This document shows positions 23,310 through 35,641 of a DNA stretch of 64,000 nucleotides, piece by piece. The translations under genes were made by a program, and so were the position numbers. The stretch is from Bryum argenteum (taxonomy: Eukaryota > Streptophyta > Bryopsida > Bryales > Bryaceae): contig CM073322.1 of assembly GCA_037043015.1 (NCBI GenBank), positions 27,432,364-27,496,363 of the forward strand, read 5' to 3'. Under the pieces are notes generated by a model. That model ran no database searches and had not been told where the DNA came from. It saw only the letters and a program-made list of their open reading frames with translations. The stretch's first letter is position 1. Every line of letters starts with the position of its first letter.

Positions 23310-25020
23310 CTTTGAGCCATCATTTCTCATGCTCTAATAGGGTTATTGAAGTGCTTGAAGGCGTGTTCACGTCCTCATATATTATAAAATAGCCTTATGT
23401 TCAAGTTGGATACAATCAGCAAAAGCCACTTTTACTCATATGTAGAATTCTCGTCAAAAAAGGGGTAATTCCAATTACTTGACTGGAATATTGGTTGTTA
23501 GTATTTTCGAACATTATTATTATTTTGTTGATGATTGTAACTACCTTGAGATTTTTATTAGCTTACCTACTTCAATGAATGATTTAACATGTAGAAAACT
23601 ATGGCTATATGGTGATAAATCAAATGACTTCAGATGCAATGATGTGCAATAAGAAGGAGAATTGTATAAGCTTCTATAAGAACCAAATAAACAACTACTA
23701 TGAATCCAAACCTTTTTGTTTTCAAGTTCTATATGATCTCTTAAAGACATGTTCAAATTTTTGTTATCAAACTCTTATCTACACAACTATATGTAGCACA
23801 TGTTATCAAGCTCCTATTCACGCAACTATATCTTGTACAAGTTGATGTCCTAATGTAACTAACCAACGTATGAATTAATCTCTACCGACTGATTGTAGAA
23901 AAAAAGCATCTCATGCATGCAAGATAACAGACTGACACGGACATGATCCCTATCCAAATAGAAATATACACGAGCACACCATAAAAAGGTATTGTTGCTT
24001 CATAGGCAGAAAAAAAAAACAAACTACTTTAGGAATATCTTGAAAAGTAATGCTTAGTAACAAATGCATGTCAAGCAAGACATGATCCACATGACTCACT
24101 CTCCGGATTAGGTTAGGTGGCGGGATCAACCATACAAGAAACTTCTACTTTTGTACGACCACGTTCTCTACGTCCATGATTGTTTTGAGTAGCCAATCCT
24201 TTAGTTGTTTTCTAGTTTGTAGATGATTTAGCATTCCGAGATTTTCGTTAGCTCACATTGCTTTTTGAAATATTCCTTGACTATCACTTCGCCACTACTT
24301 TTGGCTTGTTCCAAGAGTCAAGCATGTGTATGTCTATTGCTTCATAGGGTTTCACTTGGGTGGGGTGTATGATCTGGAGGCCAGGACTTGCAGCCGCTTT
24401 CTAGAATCTGGCCGCATCGCTAAAGATATTCACGATCTTGGGCGTAGTCATCGATCATGCAGTAAAGCACAGATTTGTGGGGCGCCTCACTCCTTCCCCA
24501 ATTTCGATGTTTCTGTTTGTTTTCAGAGCCATTGGGTACTCGCTTACAAGTCTAGATAGATAGAGCTACCGTTATGCTCGCAGATTCAGCTGGATACTAC
24601 CACTTTACCGATAACCAACTCATGATGATGATGATGAGAAGTGATTGTACTCAAAATAGACTATAATTTGTCATTTAACTTGAAAAGTCATGGTTTGACA
24701 TGGTTTCATGTTGAAGGATGACGATGACGACGCTGTGTGAAATTCTTCAGCAGGTGCCTCTTGTCAATCTGAAAGAAAATCTTGTTTCAAACAAAACAAC
24801 AAAAGAAGAAACTGAAAGAAAAATGGTATCCGCTTCTGCTAACTTACCGAAAATCCTTCAATCAATGAATTACCATATCTGGTTCTCTGATGGACTGGAA
24901 AACTCTCATATTGAAGCTCGTTCAATCTTGTTGAGGATTTGGTAGGGTATAAGGTAAACCTTCTTGAAACTAGTGCAGCACTGAAAATGGCCCCTAGAGG
25001 ATGAACTTTGCATGAGATAT
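23310..25020. other. AT-rich intergenic DNA
   Basis: No gene is supported. Small open frames of 60-78 codons show no recognisable domain. Confidence 0.4.
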
Positions 25021-25083
25021 ATGCAAAGTTCGAGGTACATGAGGTACATGCAAAGTTTGAGGTACATGCAAAGTTTGAGGTAC
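25021..25083. repeat. 18-bp tandem repeat
   Basis: Three units of ATGCAAAGTTTGAGGTAC (the first with C for T) occur, with a 9-bp half unit after the first. The antisense peptide of repeated MYLKLC is a by-product. Confidence 0.8.
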
Positions 25084-26173
25084 ATAAAGGACATGATACA
25101 TTTGAAAGTTGATTCTTAATGTACTTAAAGGGAATATGCTAAACAACGTCGTTTTAGGAATACCTACATGTCCATATCCGAAATAATATATATAACAAAG
25201 ACTTGCATTCCTCTACTTTGGTTAAACACGTAGTATTTTCTTTGACTTTGGTTCATTTCAAGATAAGTTATAAGTATACCTAAACATGTATATCTTAAGT
25301 TATTCATGAGACTTTAATTAAGTATAGTATTTTATAGGCAATTATTGTTATAACATTCTTGTGAAGCAATGCACAGATCAAAAGTATACAATTGAAAGTT
25401 TACAACTTATTTTGTGTTGACAATCGCTATGCTAATCTTTCATGCACTTTTAAACACTCACTTTTCCCAAAGTACATTCTAGCTCTGCTTACCCATACTC
25501 TAGCTTGGATAAGTTGAGGGTACCTCTTTTTGGTTCCCGTGTTTATATAATTTGTAGCATGTCCTCCGTTCCCTCGTTCTATTGTTCTCAGTTCCCTGTC
25601 TTCTACTATTTTCTTACTACGGTTCTAGTTCTCATTCTCCATTTTTTTCTTACTAGTTCTCTACCTCCGAATTCTCGTTCATGGTTCACATCTTTTGTTC
25701 CGAGTTTGCCATCCCCCAACTTCCCTTATTGGTTTCCATCATTCATTCCAGTTCCTATCATTTATACCTGGTTCTCATTATTTGTTCCTAGTTTCCAACT
25801 TTCCATCCTTCGCTCTCAGTTCCTATTTTTTGTTCCCCGTTCCTAGATTCTCTCCAATGTTCCCTTCATCCTCCCTTCACTTCTTCTTTGCTCCCATTTT
25901 CATATTTCATATTCCTTGTCCCTTTGCCTCCCATTTTCATATTTTATAGTCCTTGTGTCTACATGACCAAATGATGATGACCATGACCATGCATCGCCAA
26001 GAAGGAAAAGTTATTTTTCGAATATCAATCTAAGAATGTAAACTTTGTCTCATGATTAGATTTTTTTCTTCTCAACAAGTATAAACAAGTGACTTAGTAG
26101 TGAAATAAGCTAAGTAGTCCCTAGTTTGGACCCCAGACCCCAGAGTCGGTCGTTTCGTGCCCTGTTTTTAGTT
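25084..26173. other. AT-rich DNA and a pyrimidine-rich tract
   Basis: From about 25555 to 25950 the plus strand is almost free of long purine runs and is built of GTTCCTA, TTCTC and TTCCATC words, giving Phe/Ser/Pro-rich frames that are not proteins. No gene is seen. Confidence 0.4.
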
Positions 26174-26675
26174 ATCCGCTAAGTAGAAGGGGCTGGAGTC
26201 TAGGAACACGTAATTCATTATAATGGTATTATTCAGTGATTTTGAGAAATGTGGGTTTAGGTGGAGACGAGCTAAATGTACCCACACAGTACATTTGGCT
26301 CAACTCAAGCTCAATTTGATAATCTGAATATTCCCATTATAACGAATTACGTGTTTAGGGACCAAAATCACCAAATGCACCAAACTGGGGACCAGATGTA
26401 AACCAGGGACCAAATCACTCGGTCTTCCGTGCATGGACCAAATCACTCCGTCTTCCGCGCATGGACCAAATCACTCCGTCTTCCGCGCATCATGTTGCGG
26501 ATTGGGCACCAAGTTGAGTTGGGGACCAAACTCTGAAAAACATCAAAATCAAGCATTTTTGAGTTTAGTCCACAGTTCGATCTTAGAGTAAAAATCTGAT
26601 GCCCACTTCGACGTTTGGTGCCCAGTCCGACCAAAACACGGTGTTTTGGTCCCTAGTCCGTCATACTTAGCGGAT
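26174..26675. repeat. Fold-back repeat with 12-bp perfect ends
   Basis: ATCCGCTAAGTA at 26174-26185 is exactly inverted at 26664-26675. A second inverted pair lies inside (ACACGTAATTCATTATAATG at 26206-26225 and its near-perfect complement at 26335-26354). A 28-bp unit is repeated three times at 26407-26490. Many GGACCAAA/TTTGGTCC words occur throughout. No target duplication is evident, so the transposon class is not assigned. Confidence 0.6.
26407..26490. repeat. Three tandem 28-bp units
   Basis: Units start GGACCAAATCACTC and end TTCCGYGCAT, in exact head-to-tail register. The second and third are identical. Confidence 0.9.
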
Positions 26676-26679
26676 TCCT

Positions 26680-29600
26680 CTAATAAGTGGGAACACCTCA
26701 AGCTTTAATTTGAAGTACTAGAACCGTGGAAATGAAGAATTTCAGCTTCCCTCTTGGCTGAGCACGAGAAGGAAGGAACACGTCAGCAGTAGGGGGAGTA
26801 GACCTCGGAGAAGGATCAGCATGGGGTACTCCGGGTTTGAAGGGGGCGGGACTGGATGTGGCTGGGGCCGCATTCACACAGCACCTAGAATGACTAAATA
26901 GTGCAGGCAATAAATAGTGAGGCCAGAGAGTGAGCTGCACAACTACTTAAGAGCCGGTTCCCATTCGGCGATTCACATTCCGAGCAATCCCCGAACGTCC
27001 GGTGCGAAAGCATCATTCTCATTACTGCATGTTGCCTGCCGATGCTTGCCCGAGGCAAGGCAGGGATTGGTGGAGCAAGCCGGAGTCACTTCCATCATCA
27101 CCAGTTCGCAGCGACAGGTGAGTGGGCGCGGGGATTCTTGCAGCCCGCGCGCGCCGTCGAGCCGGCTGACAGTGACCCTTCGGGCGGGTTGGGAGGTTGG
27201 GGTTTTTGATTTTGTTGGGCGCGGTGGAAGTGACAGAAGAGAGTGAGCACAGTTGAGTATGTACATGAGAAGAACAGTACTTGTTCATGTGTGCTCACCC
27301 TCTTCCTGTCGCCACCACCGCTGGCTGGCTATCCCTTTGGTGTGGGCGCCGTGTGCAGGCCAGGTTGCGTGAGGTGAGCGGCGTGGTGCGCATGTGCGGG
27401 CGATCTACCAGAATCTACGTCATTTACGCCGCGCCGGCAGGTGCGCATGTGCAACGGTTCGCATGCCTGCTGCGAAAACTGACAGCAGACTGGAGTTCTT
27501 CGGCGTGCGCTCTGTCTCGTTGCTTAACTTACTCCTCGTCTGACGTCACGTTCCTGACGATGTCAAGATCGTGGGAGAATGTTCCCTTTCGAGCATTCGT
27601 TTCGGTTAGCGAAGACGCGTGTACGAGTTGAGAAGAAGAATCGCATTTCTTCAACCAAGATAAGGCGCACATGCCGATATCGGCTCCGGTTTGTAACAAA
27701 GAATGTTCAAATTAATGACAAGTTTCCGTACTCGGGGGAGATAATCATTACACACAAGAAGTCGGCAGGTTTTTAGTGGGCCAGCCGTTGTGTTGTCCGA
27801 GAGAACTGGTTTAGAAATTGGAAACTGCATTTCCACAGATTAGTGCTTTATCAGCTGATAAGTGAAAAGAACATGATGCAACTTAACATCATGTTTCTGC
27901 AGGCAGCATTTCCCAGCCTGCTATTGTTTCACTTCCTGACTTGTAGACTGTGTTTGTCTAATCATGTGCATTGGTCGCTGGCATGGAATTCTCTGCTTGT
28001 GTTTTAAAGGTTCGGCCTACATCTCCGTCTCGTTGTGTCGATCGAAAGTTGTAGAGATACAAACTCTCGCAGGTTCTTCAATCTAGTGCTTTTCGGTTCC
28101 ATGAGACGCATTAGAAGTAGTAGCTCTGGAATTCTGATGCTGTGTTCCGGAGGAGAGCATGTCTAAGGCTAGCGAGGTTGAGTAACCTGCTGCTTAAGCT
28201 GCTTCACGAGAACTCGAGAAGCGTTTGGAAATGTCGTCTACTTCCATGTAATCTAGCTGTGAATGCGATTTTGATGTTATTTATTATGACTATTCTCATT
28301 GAAGAAGGAATCAATCTCATTGAGTGATGTTACTTACCCCTTCTGCTTGGTGTTATCATGAAGGCGTGGAGTCTGTTCTTTAGAACAATGATGAAGACCG
28401 ATCAGTCCTTACCACGCAGGATCATATTTGAGTCCTGACTGTGGAGTCCTCCACTCTGTGCAGCATCCAGCAGCAAAAAGCAGCATCCAAAATTACAGAC
28501 AGTAGTCTGAGGTGAGTGCGGAGTACTTGTAACTGCTTTCCAGTTCAGGCACGAGGGAGGACCTCTCCAGTCTTACACCAAGTATGTGGAATGTTCACCG
28601 GTAAGCCGGTCGATAGTCGTGTCCGTTGGACCGTGAAACAGTGCACAGGTTAATCCTCTTGAGCATTCTTCTAGTCTAAAAGGTAGTAGTACTCAGTGGT
28701 AAGTGCTTGTTTGTGCAATGTTGCATGTGAGGCGTATCATTAGTCTATTTTCGACGATGATATTACTGTCGGAGATTGCTTATGTGAATGTTTACCGCAG
28801 TTTCATACTATACGGATTTGAGTTTCAATGTTATATTTCCCTTGTACTCGACCACATCTCGTACAATCGAATGCCGAGTACAAAGGAGAGAGACATTCAA
28901 ATCATCGTCGACAGACTAGAGAGCTTCAAGTGTTCAGCTTGGGAACTGAAAGTCTGTATTTCAGAAAACTTGAGACTCAGTTGCTCGCAAAGATATTGTG
29001 AGGACTGGCAAGTCGTCGCAAGTACCATTGGATTTGTGTGTCACTGTTCCTGTCACTACACTATTGCGAGAAGGATCTTCGAAGGCAGCACTGTCTTGAG
29101 AAGCAAGACCATGACCTTGCATGGTAAACTATTCAAGCTCACATTGTCGTGACTTTGGACATATTTGTTGGTAGTAGGTTCGCTGGAGATGCATCTTCTA
29201 GACCTGACTGGTGTCTCTTACTAGGTGTTGGATCAAATCGCATGCTTAACTTGAGTGCGCGTATGTAACGCTTCATCGCATAATTCAAAGCTGTCGAGTT
29301 CTGTAGTATATGGATCACCTTGATGGAAATGCTGAAACTGGCTATTGAAAAGCTCGATAGTTGATTCAGAATTAGTATTATCTGATTGCCTTGGATGTAA
29401 TTTAGATACTGTTGCTTTCAGACCGTCCACTGTTTATGTAGCGAAGGTAATATCGGTTTTGAACATTGTGCTTCAAATGCACCCCTAATTTAGATTCCTC
29501 TTTCTATGATAGATGGGACCTACATGGTCCGAGAGTACATGTGCATGTCCAGAGTATATAGGCTTACTATTGCCATGCATGCGACAACATAGCATGTGTA

Positions 29601-32600
29601 GTCATCGAAGTATGGGTATACCTTGCTGCAATAGGTGGCCATTCCCAATACATAGCTCGAGGTTGTCTAGAGGTTGTCAACACAGTTACCATCGGTTCCT
29701 TGGGCTCAGGGGACTCATACTATTTGTCTGTTTCTCTTACAAGTGGTACTGTGTTCTCATGCATTTAAGTCACATGACTGTTAAGCTTTGGAAGAATGAC
29801 CATTCAGACCTTTCAGTTATGATCATTCTTCCAAAGCTTTATAGATGTTGGATATTGAATTATTGATATTTTACCATGTAGTGGACTTCTGAAAAGTCCT
29901 CTTGATTTCGTCTGTCTCATGCATCAATAAGTAAGCTATGTATGGATGTGTGTAGTGTGTTTTTTTGGATCTTGTAATGTTTACCTAGTCAACAAATCAG
30001 GGATGTATCGCTGTGTGTTTGTAGTATACTCTTGTGTCTTGTTATGCCTATCTTTTCTAGGCAACTGGCATATCATTGATGCAAAGCTGTATGTTCGTAG
30101 TGTGTTCTCGTCGGTAGTCTACAAAACTTTTGTTTCAGAAATCTATCCGACAAAGCTTTTATAAAGCTTTGGAAAAATTATCATTGCTAGCTACGCATCA
30201 TGGACTCTGCATGTGTTGCTCAATTCAGCGATCATGGATGAATCCAGGACTGTGTAGACTCTGATTACTGTCTTCAATATTATCAAGTGCCATGTTCTGA
30301 TTTTGTCAGTTTCTTCTTCAGTAGAACATGATCATTCTTCAGGACTTAACCTGTGCAGTAATCGGCGGGAGCTCAAGAGCAGTGTTGGCTAAAGGATACG
30401 CGAGCCAGTACACCCTTTGTTGCAACCATTGATGAACGAGGTCTGCTTACTTCGTAGTCCTGACTTACTCATGGCCCTTTTCGTCATCAGTCACGTGGGA
30501 AATCAGCGAGCGATTCTTTTGAAGAGGACTACTTCAGCAAGCGAAGCTTTTTTGTAGCTTGCGAAATGAGCTCATGCATTTGATGAGCACCGAGTAATGT
30601 TGTCCAAGGTATTCCAGGTGAGTTGATAGAATGCATGAGGCACATTTATGATAGTACGATTTAAAAGTTCGCAAATTATCCATTACTCAAGTTTGGTGAT
30701 GTTTGTGTTGAATCTTACAGAGGTATTTCTTACAGATCACCTCTCATTCGAGCATATTAGCGATAAATAAAGATCATTCTGGTATCAATCAATATGATTT
30801 ATGGGCTACTGCGCTGTTTGTTCGAGAGAAGTTCCGAATTTAGGTGTTGCCTCCAGGCTCGATGGCATAATGATGTAATCGTGGTGCATTTGCCAAATGG
30901 AGAATTGACGGATTAGAAGCGCAACATGATCCAATACTGGTGTAACTGAGACTGCAGGATCTGTTCTATGTACCTGTTGAGGCAGTTGTTGTGTTGAATT
31001 CCAAACTCGTCATTGGTGAATGATCACCCATATTTGGGCTGTGCCAAATTTTCTCATTTTGGGAAGTTTATACGTCTGTACCGCTTCAATTCTCAGTATA
31101 ACTATCAGTGTACATCATAAATCCGCGAGTTCATTTAAGCACGTGCAGTAGGTAAGTTTGATTCTGCCCTCACTAGTCTATTAGTCAACCTGACGCAGAA
31201 TGCTGCCAACTCTGAAGCTTTAGTTTGATGGATTGAAGGGGTCATATTCCTCTTCAAGCTGTGATTTTACTGGTTTTTCTCTTTACATGAAGATCATCAT
31301 TCGTGAGAATAAAAGTCGTTATGAATTTTATCTCACTTTCTGGATAGTACACACAGAGCTACTTGCACTTGCTCCAGGCAGATTGGCTGCTATCATGGTA
31401 CAGATGTCTTTTTCAATTGATAGTACATCAATTGTTTGAACAAAAAAATAAAACTTAAGAAGTCGTTACCAATGATTGTTGAACAGCTGTTGTGCAGAAG
31501 AGTTCACTATTTTTGTTGGAAAAAGCGGGTGCCATAGCTGGGTAGAAATGGAGATTTTAGCGCAGTGAACTTCAATTTCAAGATCTTCACCGATGGTGGT
31601 CCCAGATCATCATTGCATGGTATTCTCGGTTCTTGCAGTCGTTGCAAACCCAATCAAGAGGGATGATAAGTACGTCATCCTAAGAACGTGCTCACCCAAA
31701 AGATATCAGCTCTTGAAAAATTGGCCGAGTGACTGCGTTTCCGGGTAGACAGGTCACATTTCCAAACTCGTGTTGATGAAGTCCATACATCAAGAACCCA
31801 GACGTAGATGCTCGTCGATCATTTCCATCTCATCATTGTCATTCCTTCACCTGGAAAAAGAAAATTATCCTTGACATATGTCAACTTATTTTACGTGTCG
31901 TTTACATGTTTTGTTCTTCACTGAGATAAGTAGGGTGTTTGCGACCCCTCTGCTACATCACTATTCTGAAATCGAACTACAGAGCTTGTAGATTTGGTTG
32001 AATCAGGAACTGATCATAGGCTGATTGACAAACAGTTACTTTATTCCTGGCATCAGTACAAGCTTGTTCTGATGGCTTATAATTTTTTTCCTCGATCACC
32101 CTTATCAAAAAGACATATTCTCGTATGTTGCACGATGGCCATGATGTTTGCACTGGCGTAAGTTGAAATTGTCTGCTGGTGACGTGTAGTTGTAGATGTA
32201 TTATATTCTTGCATGCCGATATGGCTGGGCACAAGGATCGATCAACGTCTTTTACATTCCGGGTGAGTTATAAGCTAATATAAAGTGTTTATCAGACATG
32301 ATTTTGCCAGGTCAAAGTTTGTTACATCAGGCCGTCCCACTTCCGCAGTGTTTTTTTCAAGTTGCCAGGTCAAGGTCAATGACTCAAAGCTAGTCAGCCA
32401 TATTCTTTCGGCATGAGGGAGGCCCCTCTTGAACTTGTAATCGGACCAACGCAAACAGCATTACGATATTTTGACTGTACGTGTACAGTGTTCTCTCCCT
32501 TCGATCTGATTCCATCTTGTAATGATTTGTTCATTGATACTTATTCCACTCAACGCATTGTAGTTTCTGATCTATCACAATTTAATAATTCGAGTGTTTG

Positions 32601-34400
32601 AACCAATTGAAAGCTTGAGGAAGACCGTTATCAGCATTCTGAGGATAAAACTGGTACCACCTACAGCTACATCGTCTTATAGATTGTTCAAATTGGAGAG
32701 TGTAGTAAGACTGATCGTACTATGCTATTGTCAACATTTATGCAGTGGCAGCAACGACTTGTGGCGGCTCTTCCAACAACGATTATATAGAAACTGGTCC
32801 GAACTGTGTGCCTTGCACGAAACTTGAACCGCTCATACAACGCTTTGGGATAGATTCTACGTGTGACAATTAAAACCTCAGCTGTTACCAAGGAAGATCT
32901 CATCCAAAGGTTTGAATCCTGAATACTTCACTGGAGTTCTTCTCTGAAATTGTACGTGCAGAAAGTGGTACATGACACGTAAGGGAACTCTGAGCTTGTT
33001 GGACTGTTCTCTTCCAGACCATCGTTATTTCTTTAGGCCTGGCGTTTCAGTCAATTGTCTAACTAAAGAGTAAGTTGCCGGCAAGGAGCTGGAGTTGAGG
33101 TAATGGCATGTGCTGTCTGCTTTACATCACAAGTTGCGACGTGGGAAAGTTGACTTCGCCAGACTCTGACTAATTTGCAGCGATCTCCATATGCATGAAA
33201 TAAACGTTCATCACTTTATTAGATCACTGTTCGTCTTTGATGACGATGGCACAATTCCCAATTACTGGTGGGCCCTTGTAGGAGAGACATTCTTCCATAA
33301 TGATTAATATTTCGTCCAATTTGTACAGGTCCTGCTAGATAGCCTTTAACAGGTGTCTCAGAAGCTAGTGCATAGATTAGCTTGCACAGTATTGAATACT
33401 CATCAAATTGGTAGATTTCTCAAAGTTCCGTGTCGAACTAGCATGCTACGTTCTATACCTGTTGTAGAGATCAAACTATTCTTGCATTTAGGTCGTGCAT
33501 ATCAACCCCTCCAATTGGAAAACTCCCTAACTTCTTGAATATTGTGTTCTGCCGCCTTTGCGTAAAAAATGAATAAAATTAGCTTTCGCTTCTGTCTTCT
33601 AGTTTACTTCGTAATGCGTAAATATCGACTGCGGTTACGCTATAATTGCATGATACCGATTGATTGTGAACGTTGTCAATGCTTCACAGGTGGGTGGGGA
33701 TCCGAAATCACGGAACTGATGGAGCCAGGAATAAAACAACATTCTCTCTGGAATATTGAGGGTGAGTTGAAAAATCAACAAAGAAGAAAACAACATTCCC
33801 TAGCTCTAGGCTGTTGGCAGATTTTATGAGAGTCTAAACTGTATGTAAGGTTCAAAAAGAATATTGCGTGAGATCTGACAGAAGCTCCCCCTGCAGCATT
33901 GAAGGTTGGGAATGACAACCATTCTCTGATCGGATATTCTTCAGGGGACCAAACTCTGAGGTTGTGCCGGGAACAGGTGAATCTGTGCAGTTTTGCACAC
34001 AGATACTGTCCTGTCACTGTTGCGTACTTCACCTTTGCCTACTTCTGCTACACTTTAGTGCCCTCCAGATGATTTATAAATTCAGCAGTGACTGCATTTT
34101 TCCTTTTAAAACTTCGAACATAGCCTATGCACTCAAAAGCAGGATTGTCTTGTGTGACACTTCGAACGTCGTACAAACACACAAACATGACAGTGAGACA
34201 TACATCCACCCTCGGAGGAGCCAGACAACATCAAAGAGGCAAATGTTCCCCTTTTTACTATGCATCAGACTAGTATGGTCAGACATATCCGTGGAACTTG
34301 ACGTCAAGCGGACATGTCCAACATGACAATTTAGACAGACATTACGGAAAGTGTGTCATGTAGGACAACCTTGCTCAGAAATGATTCGATTTCAAAATTG
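26680..34400. other. Large non-repetitive region without a recognised gene
   Basis: This stretch is less AT-rich than its flanks and lacks the transposon ends that fill the rest of the window. The longest frame (28703-29152, 149 codons, plus) has no recognisable domain. Good donor motifs recur on the plus strand: CAGGTGAGTG near 27115, GTAAGTGC near 28700, CAGGTGAGTT near 30616, GGGTGAGTT near 32260 and again near 33760. A compact hairpin lies at 29781-29841. A spliced non-coding transcript or a fast-evolving gene is possible; an ordinary spacer cannot be excluded. Confidence 0.3.
29781..29841. repeat. Compact hairpin, 21-bp stem and 19-base loop
   Basis: AAGCTTTGGAAGAATGA on the left arm pairs with TCATTCTTCCAAAGCTTT on the right; 19 of 21 stem positions match. 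Related words recur near 30160 (AAAGCTTTGGAAAAAT). The stem length equals a small RNA, but the fold does not clearly extend beyond it as plant miRNA precursors usually do. Confidence 0.6.
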
Positions 34401-34404
34401 TTAA

Positions 34405-35637
34405 CCCCTAAACGACCATGTTGTTTTGTGAGCTCCAAACTCCGAAGTTGCAACTCTATACCACCTTGTAAACTTTGGAGTGTGAGAATATTTTTTACAC
34501 TTTTTTGAAACTTTCAACCGTATGATCTTGAAGATAACTATTATTAGAGGTAGTGGCTGAAATTTCAACCGTTGGATCGTAGCCATTTGTAAGATCGTAA
34601 CATTCAAAGTTGATGAAATTCTTTTTTCAGCAAGCATAGTCGACTTTGTGCAAAGGAAAACGTGATGCTTATTACCTTAAACATCTAGCTCATATTTTTT
34701 TCCATGTATATAACTAAGTTGCGCATGCCCATGCAAAATTTTAGACACTCATTTTGCTTTTTGAACCTTCATGCAATTAATTTACTTGAAGAAGGTAGAA
34801 ATCAAGGATTTGGTAAAACATGCACCACGTTTATTGTATATGGTTGAGGGGAAAAATGACCGGTGAGAATATCCCTTCTTGAGTTTTTGACTTTCAAGAA
34901 CAAAAAATCCCAAAAATTCCAAAATCTCAAATTTTAGCAAATTTTGAAAGAAAAAATTGAAATATCAAAAGAAACTTTGAATCTAGCTCTTGTAATTTTT
35001 GAAGGGTGCCCTTGTAGGATTGGTAAAAGTTTCAACGTGGGTCACTTGGAAACCTAAGTACAAAATCAATCAAGAAAAGATTTCAAAAAATAAAAAAATA
35101 AAAAAAAAGTAAAAATTAAAAGTTTTTTTCTGCCCGCCCTAAGGCTGAAAACTAAAATTTGCGTTTAAGAAATCCATAGGTGGAGTTTGACTTTGCAAAT
35201 TTTCCCACACACACCTAGTAGTATAGGGAACATCCAGTAATTCAGAGTCTCGCTTTGATGCTGCAGTCACATAAAAACATAAACTTTGAAGCTCAATAGC
35301 TAAATACATGGCAATTAGATCGTAAGCCGAAATCATGAAGAGCATACTGCAAGTAGAAAGTAGAATTAAGACAATAGATTCAAAAGCATTCAAACTCTCT
35401 TCTTTGAAATAACCCAGACACATAACTATAGTACTAGCCGTACTTATTAATAGAAAGAATTGGCAAACATATGTAAAATTGTCTATTATTAAATTATTAT
35501 AGAATAAATTGGCAACAGTTAGAGGTGTGCTAGAAGCGACCGATAAAAATCTTAGGCAAAAATATTACTTTTAACATCTTAACTTAGGCTGCCCGAAATC
35601 GCAAATCTCTTAATCGAAGGCCTTGGTAGTTTAGGGG
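34405..35637. mobile_element. TTAA-flanked element, copy 3, carrying mitochondrial nad2 DNA
   Basis: TTAA at 34401-34404 and 35638-35641 flanks ends CCCCTAAACGACCATG and, read inward from the right, CCCCTAAACTACCAAG. The left 200 bp carry the family's subterminal blocks (TTTTGTGAGCTCCAAACTC, then CTTTCAACCGTATGATCTT). No transposase is present. About 310 bp near the right end (35239-35550) are not family sequence but mitochondrial nad2, and family-like sequence resumes up to the right end. It is the longest copy here (1233 bp) because of that insert. Confidence 0.75.
35239..35550 (-). pseudogene. nad2: Mitochondrial nad2 fragment (NUMT) inside a TTAA element
   Basis: Read on the minus strand, one open frame without stops encodes about 103 residues of NADH dehydrogenase subunit 2, including STPLTVANLFYNNLIIDNFT, ESIVLILLSTCSMLFMISAY and DLIAMYLAIELQSLCFY, up to ASKRDSE. 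This is an internal part of the roughly 490-residue subunit and covers parts of the early membrane helices. Both ends are cut: similarity stops after SE (next residues LLDVP) and begins near VASS. Subunit 2 belongs to the membrane arm of respiratory complex I, and the fragment cannot function here. The unbroken frame indicates fairly recent transfer. The residues (CLGYFKEESLNAFES) look more like bryophyte than seed-plant nad2, by memory of the family. Confidence 0.9.
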
Positions 35638-35641
35638 TTAA

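Noticed and set aside
25505-25949. A Phe/Ser-rich secreted or membrane protein
   Set aside because: The stretch is a pyrimidine-rich low-complexity tract, which forces Phe, Ser, Leu and Pro in every frame.
26407-26490. Three regular 28-bp repeats that look like a CRISPR array
   Set aside because: The units are directly adjacent with no spacers, and the sequence is from a plant nucleus.
35139-35423. A functional NADH dehydrogenase gene
   Set aside because: Only about a fifth of nad2 is present, both ends are cut, there is no nuclear presequence or flanking exon, and it lies inside a repeat element.
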